The notes under the pieces: generated by a model
Database searches by the model: none
What the model was told of the DNA's origin: nothing
What the model saw: the letters and a program-made list of their open reading frames with translations, nothing else
In this document: piece by piece, positions 38,239 through 48,256 of the stretch
Layout of the letters: every line of letters starts with the position of its first letter
How positions within the stretch are numbered: the stretch's first letter is position 1
DNA from: Holophagaceae bacterium
GTDB lineage: Bacteria; Acidobacteriota; Holophagae; Holophagales; Holophagaceae
Direction of reading: 5' to 3'
DNA length: 64,000 bases
Assembly: GCA_025363715.1 (NCBI GenBank)
Contig: JANYLR010000031.1
Coordinates: 19,380 to 83,379 of the forward strand
Translations under genes and position numbers: made by a program

Positions 38239-39061
38239 GCCTCTGGAGGGATTCCTGCTCGCCGCGGGCCTGGGCCTGCGCATGGGGTCCCTGAGCCAGT
38301 GCCTGCCCAAGCCTGCCTGGACCCTCCGGGGGCGGCCCCTCCTGCAGTGGGGGGCCGAGGCCCTGCTGGCCCACGGCATCCATGGCATCGGCTGCAACGC
38401 CCATCTGCTGCCGGAGCGGCTCCGCGCCGTGGCGGGCGGACTCGAGGTCTTCGAAGAGCCCCGACTGCTGGGCAGCGCGGGGGGGGTGCTCCATGCCCGG
38501 GGCCGGGTGACGTCGGAGCTGCTCACCTGGAACGCGGACGTCTGGGCCGAGGCCGTGCCCTTCGATCGTCTGAGGACGGCCCACCGGCTGGCTCGGGCCA
38601 CCCTGAGCTGGCTGCTCATCCCCCATCCCGGGGGTGACTGGAATCCCGTGTGGATGGATGGGCAGGACCATGTGCTGCCCAAGGGGGTGGCGGGGCCGCA
38701 GGGACCCTTCCATTTCACCGGCGCCGCCGCCTGGTCCCCGGAGGCCCTGGACCTGCTGCCCGAGGGGCCCAGCGAGGTGAACGAGCTGCGGCCGCGGTTG
38801 CCGTTCCATATGGGCGTGGTGGTGGAGCCCTTCCTCTGGCGGGAGGTGGGTAGCGCCGACGCCCTCATCCAGGTCGCCGCCGAGCTGGCGCCGGAGGAGG
38901 AAGGGCGCGTTCCCGGCTGCTATGTTCATCCCACCACCCGGCCCGGAGGCAGGTTCACCCGCTGCGTCCTGGGCCCAGGAGCCGCGCCTCCGCCCGCCGT
39001 CACCGATGCCGACGCGCTGTGGTTCGAGGAACGGGGCAACCAGGTGCGGCTGGGCCTGTAG
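38231..39061 (+). CDS. Nucleotidyltransferase (MurU-like sugar-1-phosphate nucleotidyltransferase)
   Basis: EGFLLAAGLGLRMGSLSQCLPKPAWTLRGRPLLQWGAEALL...NADVW. Confidence 0.8.
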   Translation: MAEPLEGFLLAAGLGLRMGSLSQCLPKPAWTLRGRPLLQWGAEALLAHGIHGIGCNAHLLPERLRAVAGGLEVFEEPRLLGSAGGVLHARGRVTSELLTWNADVWAEAVPFDRLRTAHRLARATLSWLLIPHPGGDWNPVWMDGQDHVLPKGVAGPQGPFHFTGAAAWSPEALDLLPEGPSEVNELRPRLPFHMGVVVEPFLWREVGSADALIQVAAELAPEEEGRVPGCYVHPTTRPGGRFTRCVLGPGAAPPPAVTDADALWFEERGNQVRLGL

Positions 39062-39304
39062 TCGGGATTTAAGGACATGCAGCCGGAAATGAATGGAGAT
39101 GGGCGGAGATGGGGCCGTTCAGGTGTGAGCATGGGCTCTATCCAGGGGGCACCTTTGCGGCGCTTTCGGGGCGCTGCTGCGGTGGGCCCATGCGGATACG
39201 GCCTCACCCTGCTTTATCCCCGTTCATCTCCGTCCATCTCCGGCCAAAAGGCGGTTCCCAGGTTCCTCCATGGCTCAACACCCTTCCGGGAGTACCCTGG
39301 TCGG

Positions 39305-40285
39305 ATGGACCCCCGTCTCGCGCGCGCCCTGGAGCGCTGGCAAGTGTCGGAGCCCCGCGCTCTGGCGGGGGACGCCGGGGCCCGCGAGTACTTCCGGGTG
39401 GGCCATCCCCAGCTGGGCACGGCCCTAGTGGTGCTGCATCCCCTGGACACACCCGAGAAGACCGACGACAGCTACTTCGAGTTCCGGGCCATCCAGGCCT
39501 ACCTGGATCCCCTGTTGCGGGTGCCCACCATCATCCAAAGCGATGACGAGGACCGCTGCCTGCTGGTGGAGGACTTGGGGGACACCACCCTGGAACGTCG
39601 CCTAGTGGAGCATCCCGAGGAGGAGCTGGCCTGGGCCCAGCGGGCCGGCTGGCTGCTGACCACCCTCGCCGGACCCCTGACCTTGGGCGCGCCAGGCCAC
39701 ACGTTCTTCATGAGTCGCGCCTTCGACCTGCCCAAGTTCGAGTTCGAGTGGGCGTACTGCCGCACCAATTTCTTCGAAGATTTCCTGCAGAAGGAACCCC
39801 CGCGCTGGCTGGATCGGATGATGGGGGAAGTCCACGCCAGCCTGGAGACCCGGGCCCACTTCTTCGTCCACCGCGACTTCCATGTGCGCAACCTCATGGT
39901 GCACGGCGACCGCCTGGTGGCCATCGACTTCCAGGACGCCCGCCGAGGCGCTGCCACCTACGACCTGGCCAGCCTGCTCTACGACGCCTACTGGGACTGG
40001 TCCAGGGAGGCCGGTCGCGCCCTGCTGGCGCCCCTCCAGGCCGAGCTGGGCTGGAACCATGAGGCCCTGCTCGAAGAGCTGAACCTCAGCGCCCTGCAGC
40101 GCAGCCTCAAGGCCCTGGGCACCTTCGGCTTCCAGCTCGTGCACCGCCGCAAGGCCCACTTCGCCCCCGCCGTGCCTAGAACCCTGCGCCACCTCCGCAG
40201 CCACTTCCAGCGCATGAACCACCAGGATGGAGTACTTGCCAGTGAGCACCTGCTGAGGCTCGCGGAGGATCGCCTGCTGAAGTAG
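39305..40285 (+). CDS. Aminoglycoside phosphotransferase-fold kinase (AmgK-like)
   Basis: DAGAREYFRV, LLVEDLGDTTL, HFFVHRDFHVRNLMV, LVAIDFQDARRGAATYDLASLLYDAY. Confidence 0.8.
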   Translation: MDPRLARALERWQVSEPRALAGDAGAREYFRVGHPQLGTALVVLHPLDTPEKTDDSYFEFRAIQAYLDPLLRVPTIIQSDDEDRCLLVEDLGDTTLERRLVEHPEEELAWAQRAGWLLTTLAGPLTLGAPGHTFFMSRAFDLPKFEFEWAYCRTNFFEDFLQKEPPRWLDRMMGEVHASLETRAHFFVHRDFHVRNLMVHGDRLVAIDFQDARRGAATYDLASLLYDAYWDWSREAGRALLAPLQAELGWNHEALLEELNLSALQRSLKALGTFGFQLVHRRKAHFAPAVPRTLRHLRSHFQRMNHQDGVLASEHLLRLAEDRLLK

Positions 40286-40425
40286 GGGGCCTGGGCGCGG
40301 TCGGCCGAGATTGATGAAACGAGATCGGGAGTAGGATGGGCGAATTCAGTTTTACCCGGTGAACCGAGATGTCATAAATCAGTTCGCCTGAACAATGGTC
40401 AGGCAGGCAACTTTTCGGAGTCAGA

Positions 40426-40986
40426 ATGCAAGCGCACTCGTCCGAAACTCTCGATGTCACCTTGAAACTCTGGGCTGTTGCTGGCCCCCTGTTGACGGCC
40501 GGTATTAGCACTTGGTGGGCGAGACGCAATCAAGTGAATGATCGAGATTTTATAAAGTCATCCGAGAACGAACAACAGATCCTCAAAAAAGCAGAGAAGG
40601 CTGAGGAACAGCGACAACAACTGAATAGGGAGAAATACACAGAACTGAAAATGGCAATAGCAACCTTTATGGGTGCCACCTATGAATATGTTCGTCGGCA
40701 GACAGATCTCCATAATGATCCCAAACACGGGACCCTTGAGGCTGCAGCGAATGCCAATGATAAATTCATCTACAGTTGTCAGTTGGTGGTAGTGCTAGGC
40801 GACGAAAGCCTTGCTGATGCTGCGCTCTTGCTCTGGGATGCTTCCCTGAAAATTCCTCGTCCAGTCGCCGAAGCAAACTCACCGCAACACCAAGAAGATA
40901 TGAAAAATTATCGGCTAGCTAGGACAAATTTTAATAAGATCGCACGTGAACACCTCATTTCCTTAGAAGCGGCGAGCCATGCCTAA
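40426..40986 (+). CDS. Hypothetical protein, N-terminal TM segment, low-GC gene
   Basis: ORF of lower GC than surroundings; stop codon lies inside a GCCTAAC motif. Confidence 0.6.
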   Translation: MQAHSSETLDVTLKLWAVAGPLLTAGISTWWARRNQVNDRDFIKSSENEQQILKKAEKAEEQRQQLNREKYTELKMAIATFMGATYEYVRRQTDLHNDPKHGTLEAAANANDKFIYSCQLVVVLGDESLADAALLLWDASLKIPRPVAEANSPQHQEDMKNYRLARTNFNKIAREHLISLEAASHA

Positions 40987-41080
40987 CCCTCCACTCAAGT
41001 TCGACCCCACCTGCATTGCCTACCGTTTTTCTCAACTTCTCGCTATCTCGGCTCCGCCCATCGCCTCGGTGTAGGCGTGG
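40981..41080 (+). repeat. attC-half-like repeat, copy A
   Basis: GCCTAACCCTCCACTCAAG...CCCCACCTGCATTGCCTACCGTT...CTCGGCTCC, paralogous to copy B at 41638. Confidence 0.6.
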
Positions 41081-41144
41081 CCGCTTTGCTTCATTCGCTC
41101 GGCTGTGGCTGAAGGGCCCTGACCCGAAACCAAAGGAGTTGCAC

Positions 41145-41582
41145 ATGAAGATCTATTCCGTCACTGCTTCTATCCTTGCAAGTGCGATCTCTGCCTCAGC
41201 ACAAACCTATACCCCACCGAATGGGTCGAAGTATTTAGTTAATGTGCAGGTCACCAGGACGGACACAGGAGACGAGGTTCATCTCAAGGTGACTCTCTCA
41301 GCCCCACCAGTTTCCGAATCTCTTCCGGTATGTAACCAGGCCTTTTTCTATGGTTGGATTGCTACAAACAAACAGAGGCTCACGATAACTCAAACCAAGG
41401 ACGAAGATTCTCCATATGGATTCAAGGCTGTGCGCCAAACTTTTTCGGCAGGGGAGAAAATTACGCTTGAGACTGATTTACCAAAGGCCTTTGTAGATGC
41501 TGTCGGTTCTCATTTGCATGCCGGCGTCGGTCTCGTCGGGGGCGCTTACTACCCGACCCAAAATTTGTTGGTTAAAAAATAA
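41145..41582 (+). CDS. Secreted hypothetical protein, low-GC gene
   Basis: Signal peptide MKIYSVTASILASAISASAQ; AAAGGAG RBS upstream. Confidence 0.6.
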   Translation: MKIYSVTASILASAISASAQTYTPPNGSKYLVNVQVTRTDTGDEVHLKVTLSAPPVSESLPVCNQAFFYGWIATNKQRLTITQTKDEDSPYGFKAVRQTFSAGEKITLETDLPKAFVDAVGSHLHAGVGLVGGAYYPTQNLLVKK

Positions 41583-41637
41583 ATCTCATTTTTGGCTCGA
41601 ATCGGCGACGAAAAACCTTTTCCCAAGGCGCCGCTGG

Positions 41638-41740
41638 GCCTAACCCCCCGCTCAACTCAGGCCCCGCCTGCACTGCCTTCCGTTCTCTCTCGACATTCCG
41701 CTCCCTCGGCTTCTCTTAGCGCCCCGGCGCAGATAAGGCC
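41638..41740 (+). repeat. attC-half-like repeat, copy B
   Basis: GCCTAACCCCCCGCTCAAC...CCCCGCCTGCACTGCCTTCCGTT...CTCGGCTTC. Confidence 0.6.
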
Positions 41741-41805
41741 GATGAGCCTCGTTCGATGACCCCTCCATTTCAATCCCACAGCACTCCCATGTCCGGAGTC
41801 CCGCC

Positions 41806-42282
41806 ATGCCCTCTCCCTTGCGCCGGATGGCTGTGCCATTACTCTCGGCGGCGATGCTGGTTTTCGCCTTCCTGTCATTAGCCTGCGGGCCCCAGTCGGC
41901 CGGGTCGGACAGTGCCCTTGCGGCCATGCTGAAGTCCCAGGCGGAGGCCTGGGACCAGGCGATCATCCGCAGGGACGCGAAGGCGATCGCCGACAACATG
42001 AGCGCGGATTTCCGGCATATTGGCAAGTCGGGTGACATGGCCGATCGGGCCGCCTTCCTGCGGGACCTGATGTCGCCGGACCTGGTGATCCACCCCTACA
42101 CGGTCGAGGATTTCGATGTGCGCATCTACGGTGACTGCGCCCTGCTCTGCGGCCGCACGCGCATGACCGGGACCTACCAGGGCAAACCCTTCCGATCGCA
42201 CTACCGCTACATCGATACCTACGTCCGTCAGGACGGACGGTGGCGGGTCTGCAGTGTGCAGATCACGGCCCTTCCCGAGTAG
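41806..42282 (+). CDS. NTF2-like / DUF4440 lipoprotein
   Basis: AWDQAIIRRDAKAIADNMSADFRHIG...YRYIDTYVRQDGRWRVCSVQIT; lipobox FLSLACG. Confidence 0.8.
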   Translation: MPSPLRRMAVPLLSAAMLVFAFLSLACGPQSAGSDSALAAMLKSQAEAWDQAIIRRDAKAIADNMSADFRHIGKSGDMADRAAFLRDLMSPDLVIHPYTVEDFDVRIYGDCALLCGRTRMTGTYQGKPFRSHYRYIDTYVRQDGRWRVCSVQITALPE

Positions 42283-42291
42283 GCCGGGCCG

Positions 42292-43008
42292 CTAACCACC
42301 CAGCAGCCCGTCCACGAAGGCCGGCACCAGCTCGGTGGCCTTGCCGGTGCGGGCTTCCTGGAAGGCACTGGCCACCAGGCTGGGCTCCAGGTTCAATTCC
42401 AGGGTGCGGGCGCCAGGGCTCACGGCCTCGATGAAGCCCGCGGCCGGATAGACATGGCCGCTGGTGCCGATGGCCACAAAGAGATCGCAGGCTTCCAGGG
42501 CCTCGTAGATGCGCTCCATCTCCAGGGGCAGCTCGCCGAACCACACGATGTGCGGGCGCACGGGGCCGCGACCGCAGGCGTGGCAGCAGCTTGCGTGGTC
42601 CAGGTCGCCTGGCCAGGCCTGGACGCGGCCGCAGGCGAGGCAGCGGCCTTTCAGCAGCTCGCCGTGCATGTGGAGCAGGTGCTTCGATCCGGCGCGATCA
42701 TGCAGATCATCCACGTTTTGGGTCACCAGCAGGAAGTCGCCCGGCCATTCGCGCTCCAGCCGGGCCAGGGCCAGGTGGGCGGCATTGGGCTGCACGGTGG
42801 CGAGGCTGCGCCGCCGCTCGTTGTAGAAGCGGTAGACCAGCTCCGGATCCCGGCGAAAGGCCTCGGGCGTGGCCACCTCCTGCACCCGGTGGTTCTCCCA
42901 GAGGCCGTCCGCCGCGCGGAAGGTGCGCAGCCCGCTTTCCGCAGAGATGCCAGCGCCGGTGAGGATGACGATGCGGGCGGCGCGGGTGGAGGGCATGGCG
43001 AGTTCCAT
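42292..43008 (-). CDS. NAD-dependent protein deacylase (Sir2 family)
   Basis: [54 protein letters not shown]. Confidence 0.92.
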   Translation of the reverse strand: MELAMPSTRAARIVILTGAGISAESGLRTFRAADGLWENHRVQEVATPEAFRRDPELVYRFYNERRRSLATVQPNAAHLALARLEREWPGDFLLVTQNVDDLHDRAGSKHLLHMHGELLKGRCLACGRVQAWPGDLDHASCCHACGRGPVRPHIVWFGELPLEMERIYEALEACDLFVAIGTSGHVYPAAGFIEAVSPGARTLELNLEPSLVASAFQEARTGKATELVPAFVDGLLGG

Positions 43009-43043
43009 GGAAGAGGTGGCTCGAGTTTCAAGGACAACTGATT

Positions 43044-43110
43044 ACCGCCAAGGCGCCAAGAACTGCAGCGGCAGACAAACGATCCAGAGTTTTCTTGGCG
43101 TCTTGGCCGT
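43044..43110. repeat. Intergenic inverted repeat
   Basis: ACCGCCAAGGCGCCAAGAA ... TTCTTGGCGTCTTGGCCGT. Confidence 0.6.
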
Positions 43111-43167
43111 GAATCTTTTGACCTGGATTGGCGCAAACGCCTCGGCTGCCTTCGTGCCCTTAGGTTC

Positions 43168-44820
43168 TTACTTCGTGCTCTTCGTGGAAATCTTTTCCCC
43201 CAGGTCCAAGGCCTTGCCATCCACGGCGCCCGGCTTGATCCCCAGTTCATGCGCCAATGTGGGAGCCAGGTCCACGGTGCGCACGGGCTCGGGGCGCTGA
43301 CCGGCCTTCCAGGGGCCCCAGAAGATCAAGGGGACGCGGCGATCGTAGGCGTTGGGCGTGCCGTGGCCCGTCGCGTATTCCGTAGGGGGCGTGCCGAAGA
43401 CCACGAGCGGCTTCACGGCCATGAGGAGATCGCCGCTGCGCTCGGGGTGGAAGCTGCGGCGCAGAAGGACCCGCAGGCTGCTGTCCCGGGGGCTGCCGGT
43501 GGCCGCCGGGTCCGTGGCCTGCAGTTCCGCGGCGGTATACGCGTCGGCCACTTCCGGCCGGCTTCGCAGCCAGACCTGGGCCCGCTTCAGGACCTCCGCG
43601 CGATCCAGGTTCACGGCCTGTACGGCGGCTTCGTCAAGGTAGAGGGTATTGGGTTCCGCCGAGGGCTTCAGCAGGTTGCGATCCACCTTGAAGGTGGTTT
43701 TGAGATCGGCCTGTAGGGCTGCCAGGAAGGGTTCGGCGAGCAGGCGCCGCGCCGGGAAGCCCGATTCCGCGAGGGCCTCGGGGATATCCACCCCCCCATG
43801 GTCGGCACACAGCACCACCCAGGCGCCCGGATGCTGGCGGCGCAGGCGGTTCAGGAGCCGGTCCAGCAGGTGGTCCAGGCGGTGGATTTGGTCGCGCATC
43901 TCGGTGCCGAGGGTGCCATAGCCGTGGCCGATGTAGTCCGTGGCTGAGAAGCTGATGGCCAGCAGATCCGTGCCGGGGCCCTTCCCCAGCCGCTCGCCGG
44001 CCAGCAGGGCTTCGGCCGCGTCCAGGGTCACCGCGTCCAGAAAGGGGGAGCGCCGGAAGCGGCCTTCGAAGCCCTTGTCCAGGGGCATGCCCGCGCCCTG
44101 GATGAGGCGGGGCAGGGCACCGTTGCGAACGGTCTGGGGGCCGAAGGTCCAGGACCCGGAGCGTCCTTCTGGGGTGGCGGGATCCTTCGACCAGAGCCAG
44201 CTGTCGCCGGTGATGCGGCCTGAAAGACCACGGTCATAGCTCAACAGCCATTCGGGCAGGCGGTCGGCGTAGATGGTGGAGCTGGTGAATCCCGCCGGGC
44301 CGGTGAACCAGTAGACGCCCGTGGGCTTCCGTCCAGCCATGAGGATGGCGGCGCGGTCCTTCCCGGATACCGCGAAGACCCGGCTCCCGGGCACCTGGGC
44401 CTGCAGCCAGTCGCCCAGGGTATCGCCGAGGAAGCGGGCATTCGAGGAACTGGGCTGGCCCGGCGCATGCAGGGCCTTGGCGGCGGGATCCTCCACGCAG
44501 TAGACGAGCTTGTCCGTGGCGCGATCGTGCCAGCGGTTTTCCACGATGCCGGTATTGGCCGGGAAGCGTCCGCTGAGCAGGACCGAATGGCCGGGGCCCG
44601 TCTCGGTGAAGCCGTGGTCGTGATAGGCCTCGGTAAAGAAAACGCCTTCTTGGCGCAGCCGGGCGAAGCCGCCTTTCAGCTCCGGACCGTAGGTCTGCAT
44701 CAACTCCGTGGACAGCTGATCCACAGAAATCACGATCAGGAGTTTCGGGCGCGGCCTGGCCGCCGGTGCGGCGACCAGGGCCGGGACGAGGAGGAGGGGA
44801 ACGAGGACGAGAGAACGCAT
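43168..44820 (-). CDS. Alkaline phosphatase/nucleotide pyrophosphatase superfamily protein, secreted
   Basis: LLIVISVDQLSTELMQTYGPELKGGFARL, HDHGFTETGPGHSVLLSGRFPANTGIVENRW, LCADHGGVDIPE, YATGHGTPNAYDRRVPLIFWG. Confidence 0.88.
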   Translation of the reverse strand: MRSLVLVPLLLVPALVAAPAARPRPKLLIVISVDQLSTELMQTYGPELKGGFARLRQEGVFFTEAYHDHGFTETGPGHSVLLSGRFPANTGIVENRWHDRATDKLVYCVEDPAAKALHAPGQPSSSNARFLGDTLGDWLQAQVPGSRVFAVSGKDRAAILMAGRKPTGVYWFTGPAGFTSSTIYADRLPEWLLSYDRGLSGRITGDSWLWSKDPATPEGRSGSWTFGPQTVRNGALPRLIQGAGMPLDKGFEGRFRRSPFLDAVTLDAAEALLAGERLGKGPGTDLLAISFSATDYIGHGYGTLGTEMRDQIHRLDHLLDRLLNRLRRQHPGAWVVLCADHGGVDIPEALAESGFPARRLLAEPFLAALQADLKTTFKVDRNLLKPSAEPNTLYLDEAAVQAVNLDRAEVLKRAQVWLRSRPEVADAYTAAELQATDPAATGSPRDSSLRVLLRRSFHPERSGDLLMAVKPLVVFGTPPTEYATGHGTPNAYDRRVPLIFWGPWKAGQRPEPVRTVDLAPTLAHELGIKPGAVDGKALDLGEKISTKSTK

Positions 44821-45461
44821 CAGAAGGCCACCCCCACCCCGAAGGTCCACAGCCGCTCGAACTCTTGCCCGCTGCCCTGGGCCGTGAAGTAGGTGGCCAG
44901 ATCCGAGGCGCTGCTGAGCTTCACCGGCCGGTCCCTGCTGACCGGCTGCTGGTAGCTGGCCGCCAGATAGGGATGGACCACCACGGAGGGGATGCGCCAG
45001 CGGGTGCCCACCCGCAACCAGGTGCGGCTGAGGTTCTGGGCGTTCGAAGCCCCGGTGGTGTCGAAGGTGTAGCGCTGGAACCGCTGGATCAGGCCGATCT
45101 CGCCGGCGATCCCCACGAAGGGCACCCAGATCTGCGCGTTCAGGCCCACACCGGCTCCCTGCTGCTTGAGCTTCGTGGCCTGGGACACGGTGTTCAGGGC
45201 CAAGCTGCCATCCGCCGAGAACTGCGAGTATTCCAAGCCAGCCTCCAGCTTCAGGAGGGGCCCCACCTGGAAGAGCCGACGGTTCACGGAGGCGATGTAG
45301 CCCTTGCCGGTGTCGAACTCCTTGGACGCCAGCTGCACGCTGCCTGAGATCAGGGTCTGGGGCAGGTTCTGGCCGGAAGCCCGCGGCAGCTCCAGGCGCA
45401 GGTCCCACTGGGCGCAAAGCGGCAGGGCCGCGAGGCAAATCGGAAGGACGGCAAGACGCAT
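44820..45461 (-). CDS. Outer-membrane beta-barrel-like protein
   Basis: Signal peptide; alternating hydrophobic strands; C-terminal aromatic GVGVAF; overlaps the phosphatase gene. Confidence 0.6.
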   Translation of the reverse strand: MRLAVLPICLAALPLCAQWDLRLELPRASGQNLPQTLISGSVQLASKEFDTGKGYIASVNRRLFQVGPLLKLEAGLEYSQFSADGSLALNTVSQATKLKQQGAGVGLNAQIWVPFVGIAGEIGLIQRFQRYTFDTTGASNAQNLSRTWLRVGTRWRIPSVVVHPYLAASYQQPVSRDRPVKLSSASDLATYFTAQGSGQEFERLWTFGVGVAF

Positions 45462-45507
45462 CGGAGCTCCGGCAGGATCTCCGATCATACCGCCTGACTG
45501 GACGCGT

Positions 45508-46095
45508 CTACTTCCACTTGATGGAACAGCCCCGGCTCGCGGGTTGTTCGGCTGGCACAGGCTTACCGGCCAGCAGGGCCTCGGTGGCGACCTCAAGATC
45601 GCGCACCGTCACCTTGGCGGGATCGCGCCAGCTGTCATCCATGCGCCCGCGGTAGACCAGTTTTCGAGAGGCATCGAACAAGAAGAAATCCGGCGTGCAG
45701 ACGGCGCCGAAGGCGCGGGTCACCGCCTGGGGCTCGTCCTTGAGGTAGGGGAAGACGAAGCCCTGCCCCTTGGCCTGGGCCCGCATGTCCGCCAGGGATT
45801 CCTTGGCATGGGAATCCACATCGTTGGCATTGATGCCGAGGACCGCGATCCGGCCCGTGTACCTTGTCGCGTAGGCATGGATACGGGCCTGGGTGGCCAG
45901 CACGTAGGGACACTCGGTGCTGAGGAACACCACCATCAGGGGGATGGAGGATCCGGACCCATGCACCTTTCCGTCCGTGCCGGGAAGGCTGAAAGCGGGG
46001 CAGGGATCGCCCAGCTTCAGGCCAGCGGGCGCCTGGGCCACCAGGGCTGAGACCAGGAAAAGCGAGAGCAGGAGACGCCTCACCGGGACCGCCAC
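45508..46095 (-). CDS. Redoxin/AhpC-TSA-like secreted protein
   Basis: LGDPCPAFSLPGTDGKVHG...TECPYVLATQARIHAYA...VCTPDFFLFDASRKLVYRGRMDDSW. Confidence 0.82.
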   Translation of the reverse strand: MAVPVRRLLLSLFLVSALVAQAPAGLKLGDPCPAFSLPGTDGKVHGSGSSIPLMVVFLSTECPYVLATQARIHAYATRYTGRIAVLGINANDVDSHAKESLADMRAQAKGQGFVFPYLKDEPQAVTRAFGAVCTPDFFLFDASRKLVYRGRMDDSWRDPAKVTVRDLEVATEALLAGKPVPAEQPASRGCSIKWK

Positions 46096-46628
46096 TTGAT
46101 GCTGCAGCCCATGCTGGGATGCTGCACCACCATGGGTTCGTTCCCCGCCAGCACGCCTTCGATGGCCTCTCTCAGATCCTGGTGGGTGACGTGAGCGGCG
46201 TCCTTCCAGTTATCGTCCAGGCGGCCCCGGTAGCACAGGCGGCGATGGCTGTCGTAGAGGAAGAAATCCGGCGTGCAGGCGGCGCCCAGATCCCGGGCGA
46301 AGGTCTGCTCCTCGTCCCACAGGTAGGGAAAGACGAAGCCCTTGGCCTGGGTCCGCCTGCGCATGGCCTCGAAGCTATCATCGGGGTAGGTCACGGCGTC
46401 GTTGGCGTTGATGCCCACCGCGGCGCAGCGCCCGGCGTAGGCCTTGGCCAGGGCATTGAGGCGTTCATCCACAGCCTGCACGTAGGGGCAGTGATTGCAC
46501 ATGACCACCACCAGCAGGGCGGGGGTGTGGAAATCGTGAAGGGACCAGAGTCGACCATCCACTCCCGGCAGGGTGAAGTCCGGGCAGGCGGTGCCAAGGG
46601 GAACCATGGTGGATTCCAGGAGTGCCAT
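46080..46628 (-). CDS. Redoxin/AhpC-TSA-like protein (cytoplasmic paralogue)
   Basis: GTACPDFTLPGVDGRLWS...MCNHCPYVQAVDERL...ACTPDFFLYDSHRRLCYRGRLDDNW. Confidence 0.85.
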   Translation of the reverse strand: MALLESTMVPLGTACPDFTLPGVDGRLWSLHDFHTPALLVVVMCNHCPYVQAVDERLNALAKAYAGRCAAVGINANDAVTYPDDSFEAMRRRTQAKGFVFPYLWDEEQTFARDLGAACTPDFFLYDSHRRLCYRGRLDDNWKDAAHVTHQDLREAIEGVLAGNEPMVVQHPSMGCSIKWRSR

Positions 46629-46752
46629 GGGAACCTCCAGAGTGTTTCTCTTCTTATCGTAGGCCGTGGGGCAAGCGATGATCAGCACTCTGTCATTTTT
46701 TTGACTTGACCCTTCGACCCTTGCATCTAGGCTAATTTCAAGCAAGGAGCCC

Positions 46753-48189
46753 ATGACCCAACTGCCCCGCCTTCACTGGTCCACCCTCGGGGACGATACC
46801 GGGGGGCTGGAGCATCGGTGGGCGGCCCTGTGGGACGTGTCCGTGGATCGCGGCACCTCGCCGGCCCTGGCGCCGAAGGATGTGGACCTCTGGGTGATCA
46901 GCGCCAAGGGCGCCTGGCCACCGCCGGAGCTCAACCGCATGATGGCCGAAGTGGCGGCCCTGCCCATCCTGCTGGGGCTCCAGCCCGAGGCGCCGCCCCT
47001 GGATTCCAAGACTCTGTCGGAATGGGGCTCGCTGGGTTCCGTGCGGTGGGGCGTGCTGGGTCCCGAGCCACCCATGCCGGGCCTGCGTCCCCGGTCCGGC
47101 ACCACCACCCAGCTGAGCGCCTCCCAGGCCCTGGCCTTCGGCCTGGTGGGCACCAGCGCCGCCATGCAGGACGTGCTGGCCCGCGCCCGCAGCGCTGCCG
47201 CCACCCGCGCCACGGTGCTGCTGCTGGGGGAGAGTGGCACGGGCAAGGAAGTCATCGCCCGGGCCATCCACCGCATGAGTGCCGACCAGGCCCAGCCCTT
47301 CGTGGCCGTGCACTGTGGGGCCATCCCCGACAACCTGCTGGAATCGGAGCTCTTCGGCTACAACAAGGGCGCCTTCACGGATGCCCGGAAGGATACGCCG
47401 GGCAAGTTCCGCGAAGCCCACGGCGGCACGATCTTCCTGGATGAAGTGGGCACCATGCCCCTGGGCGCGCAGGTGCGCCTGCTGCGGGTGGTGCAGGAGC
47501 GGGAGGTCCAGCCTCTGGGCGGCGGCGCTCCCGTGAAGGTGGATGTCCGCGTGGTGACCGCCTCCAATGTTGATCTGTGGAAAAAGGTCCAGGACGGCAG
47601 CTTCCGGGAGGACCTGTTCTACCGGCTGGAGGTCGTGCCCATCACCATGCCGCCCCTGCGGGCCCGGCGAGAGGAAGTGCCCTTCCTGGCCCAGCATTTC
47701 CTCAACCGGAAGGCCCGGGAGCATGGCCTGTATCCCAAGGCCTTGCACCCCAGCGTCGATCCCCTGCTCATGTCCCTGCCCTGGCCTGGCAATGTGCGTC
47801 AGCTGGAAAACGCCATCGAGCGGGCCATCGTGCTTTCGGGCAAGCGCCCTGTGCTGACCCGGGAGGATTTCGCCTTTCTGGCCGAGCGCATGAGCGAGCT
47901 CCCTGCCGAGTCCACCCCCAAGGCTGGTTGGACCCCCCTCCCCGCCGATGCCTTCACCTCCCAGTCCGCGGCCGCTTTCGGCATGGACCTGCCCGCGGAG
48001 GGGTTGGACCTGAACCAGGTGGTCTCAGACATGGAGAAGACCCTCATGCTCCAGAGCCTGGCCATCACCCGGGGCAACAAGAAGCGGGCCGCCGACCTGC
48101 TGGGCCTGAAGCGCACCACCTTCCTGGAAAAGATGAAGCGGCTGGACCTGGAAGATCCGGAAACGGCCGAGGCCACCGATCCGGCCTGA
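46753..48189 (+). CDS. Sigma-54-type AAA+ transcriptional activator with Fis-type HTH
   Basis: [71 protein letters not shown]-type C-terminus. Confidence 0.92.
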   Translation: MTQLPRLHWSTLGDDTGGLEHRWAALWDVSVDRGTSPALAPKDVDLWVISAKGAWPPPELNRMMAEVAALPILLGLQPEAPPLDSKTLSEWGSLGSVRWGVLGPEPPMPGLRPRSGTTTQLSASQALAFGLVGTSAAMQDVLARARSAAATRATVLLLGESGTGKEVIARAIHRMSADQAQPFVAVHCGAIPDNLLESELFGYNKGAFTDARKDTPGKFREAHGGTIFLDEVGTMPLGAQVRLLRVVQEREVQPLGGGAPVKVDVRVVTASNVDLWKKVQDGSFREDLFYRLEVVPITMPPLRARREEVPFLAQHFLNRKAREHGLYPKALHPSVDPLLMSLPWPGNVRQLENAIERAIVLSGKRPVLTREDFAFLAERMSELPAESTPKAGWTPLPADAFTSQSAAAFGMDLPAEGLDLNQVVSDMEKTLMLQSLAITRGNKKRAADLLGLKRTTFLEKMKRLDLEDPETAEATDPA

Positions 48190-48230
48190 TGCACGGACCA
48201 GCTTGAAAGAGGTAACCCAAATGGAATAAA

Positions 48231-48256
48231 CACGGGGGAGCCCCTGCTCCCCCGTG
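48231..48256. terminator. Hairpin after the sigma-54 activator gene
   Basis: CACGGGGGAG CCCCTG CTCCCCCGTG. Confidence 0.65.
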
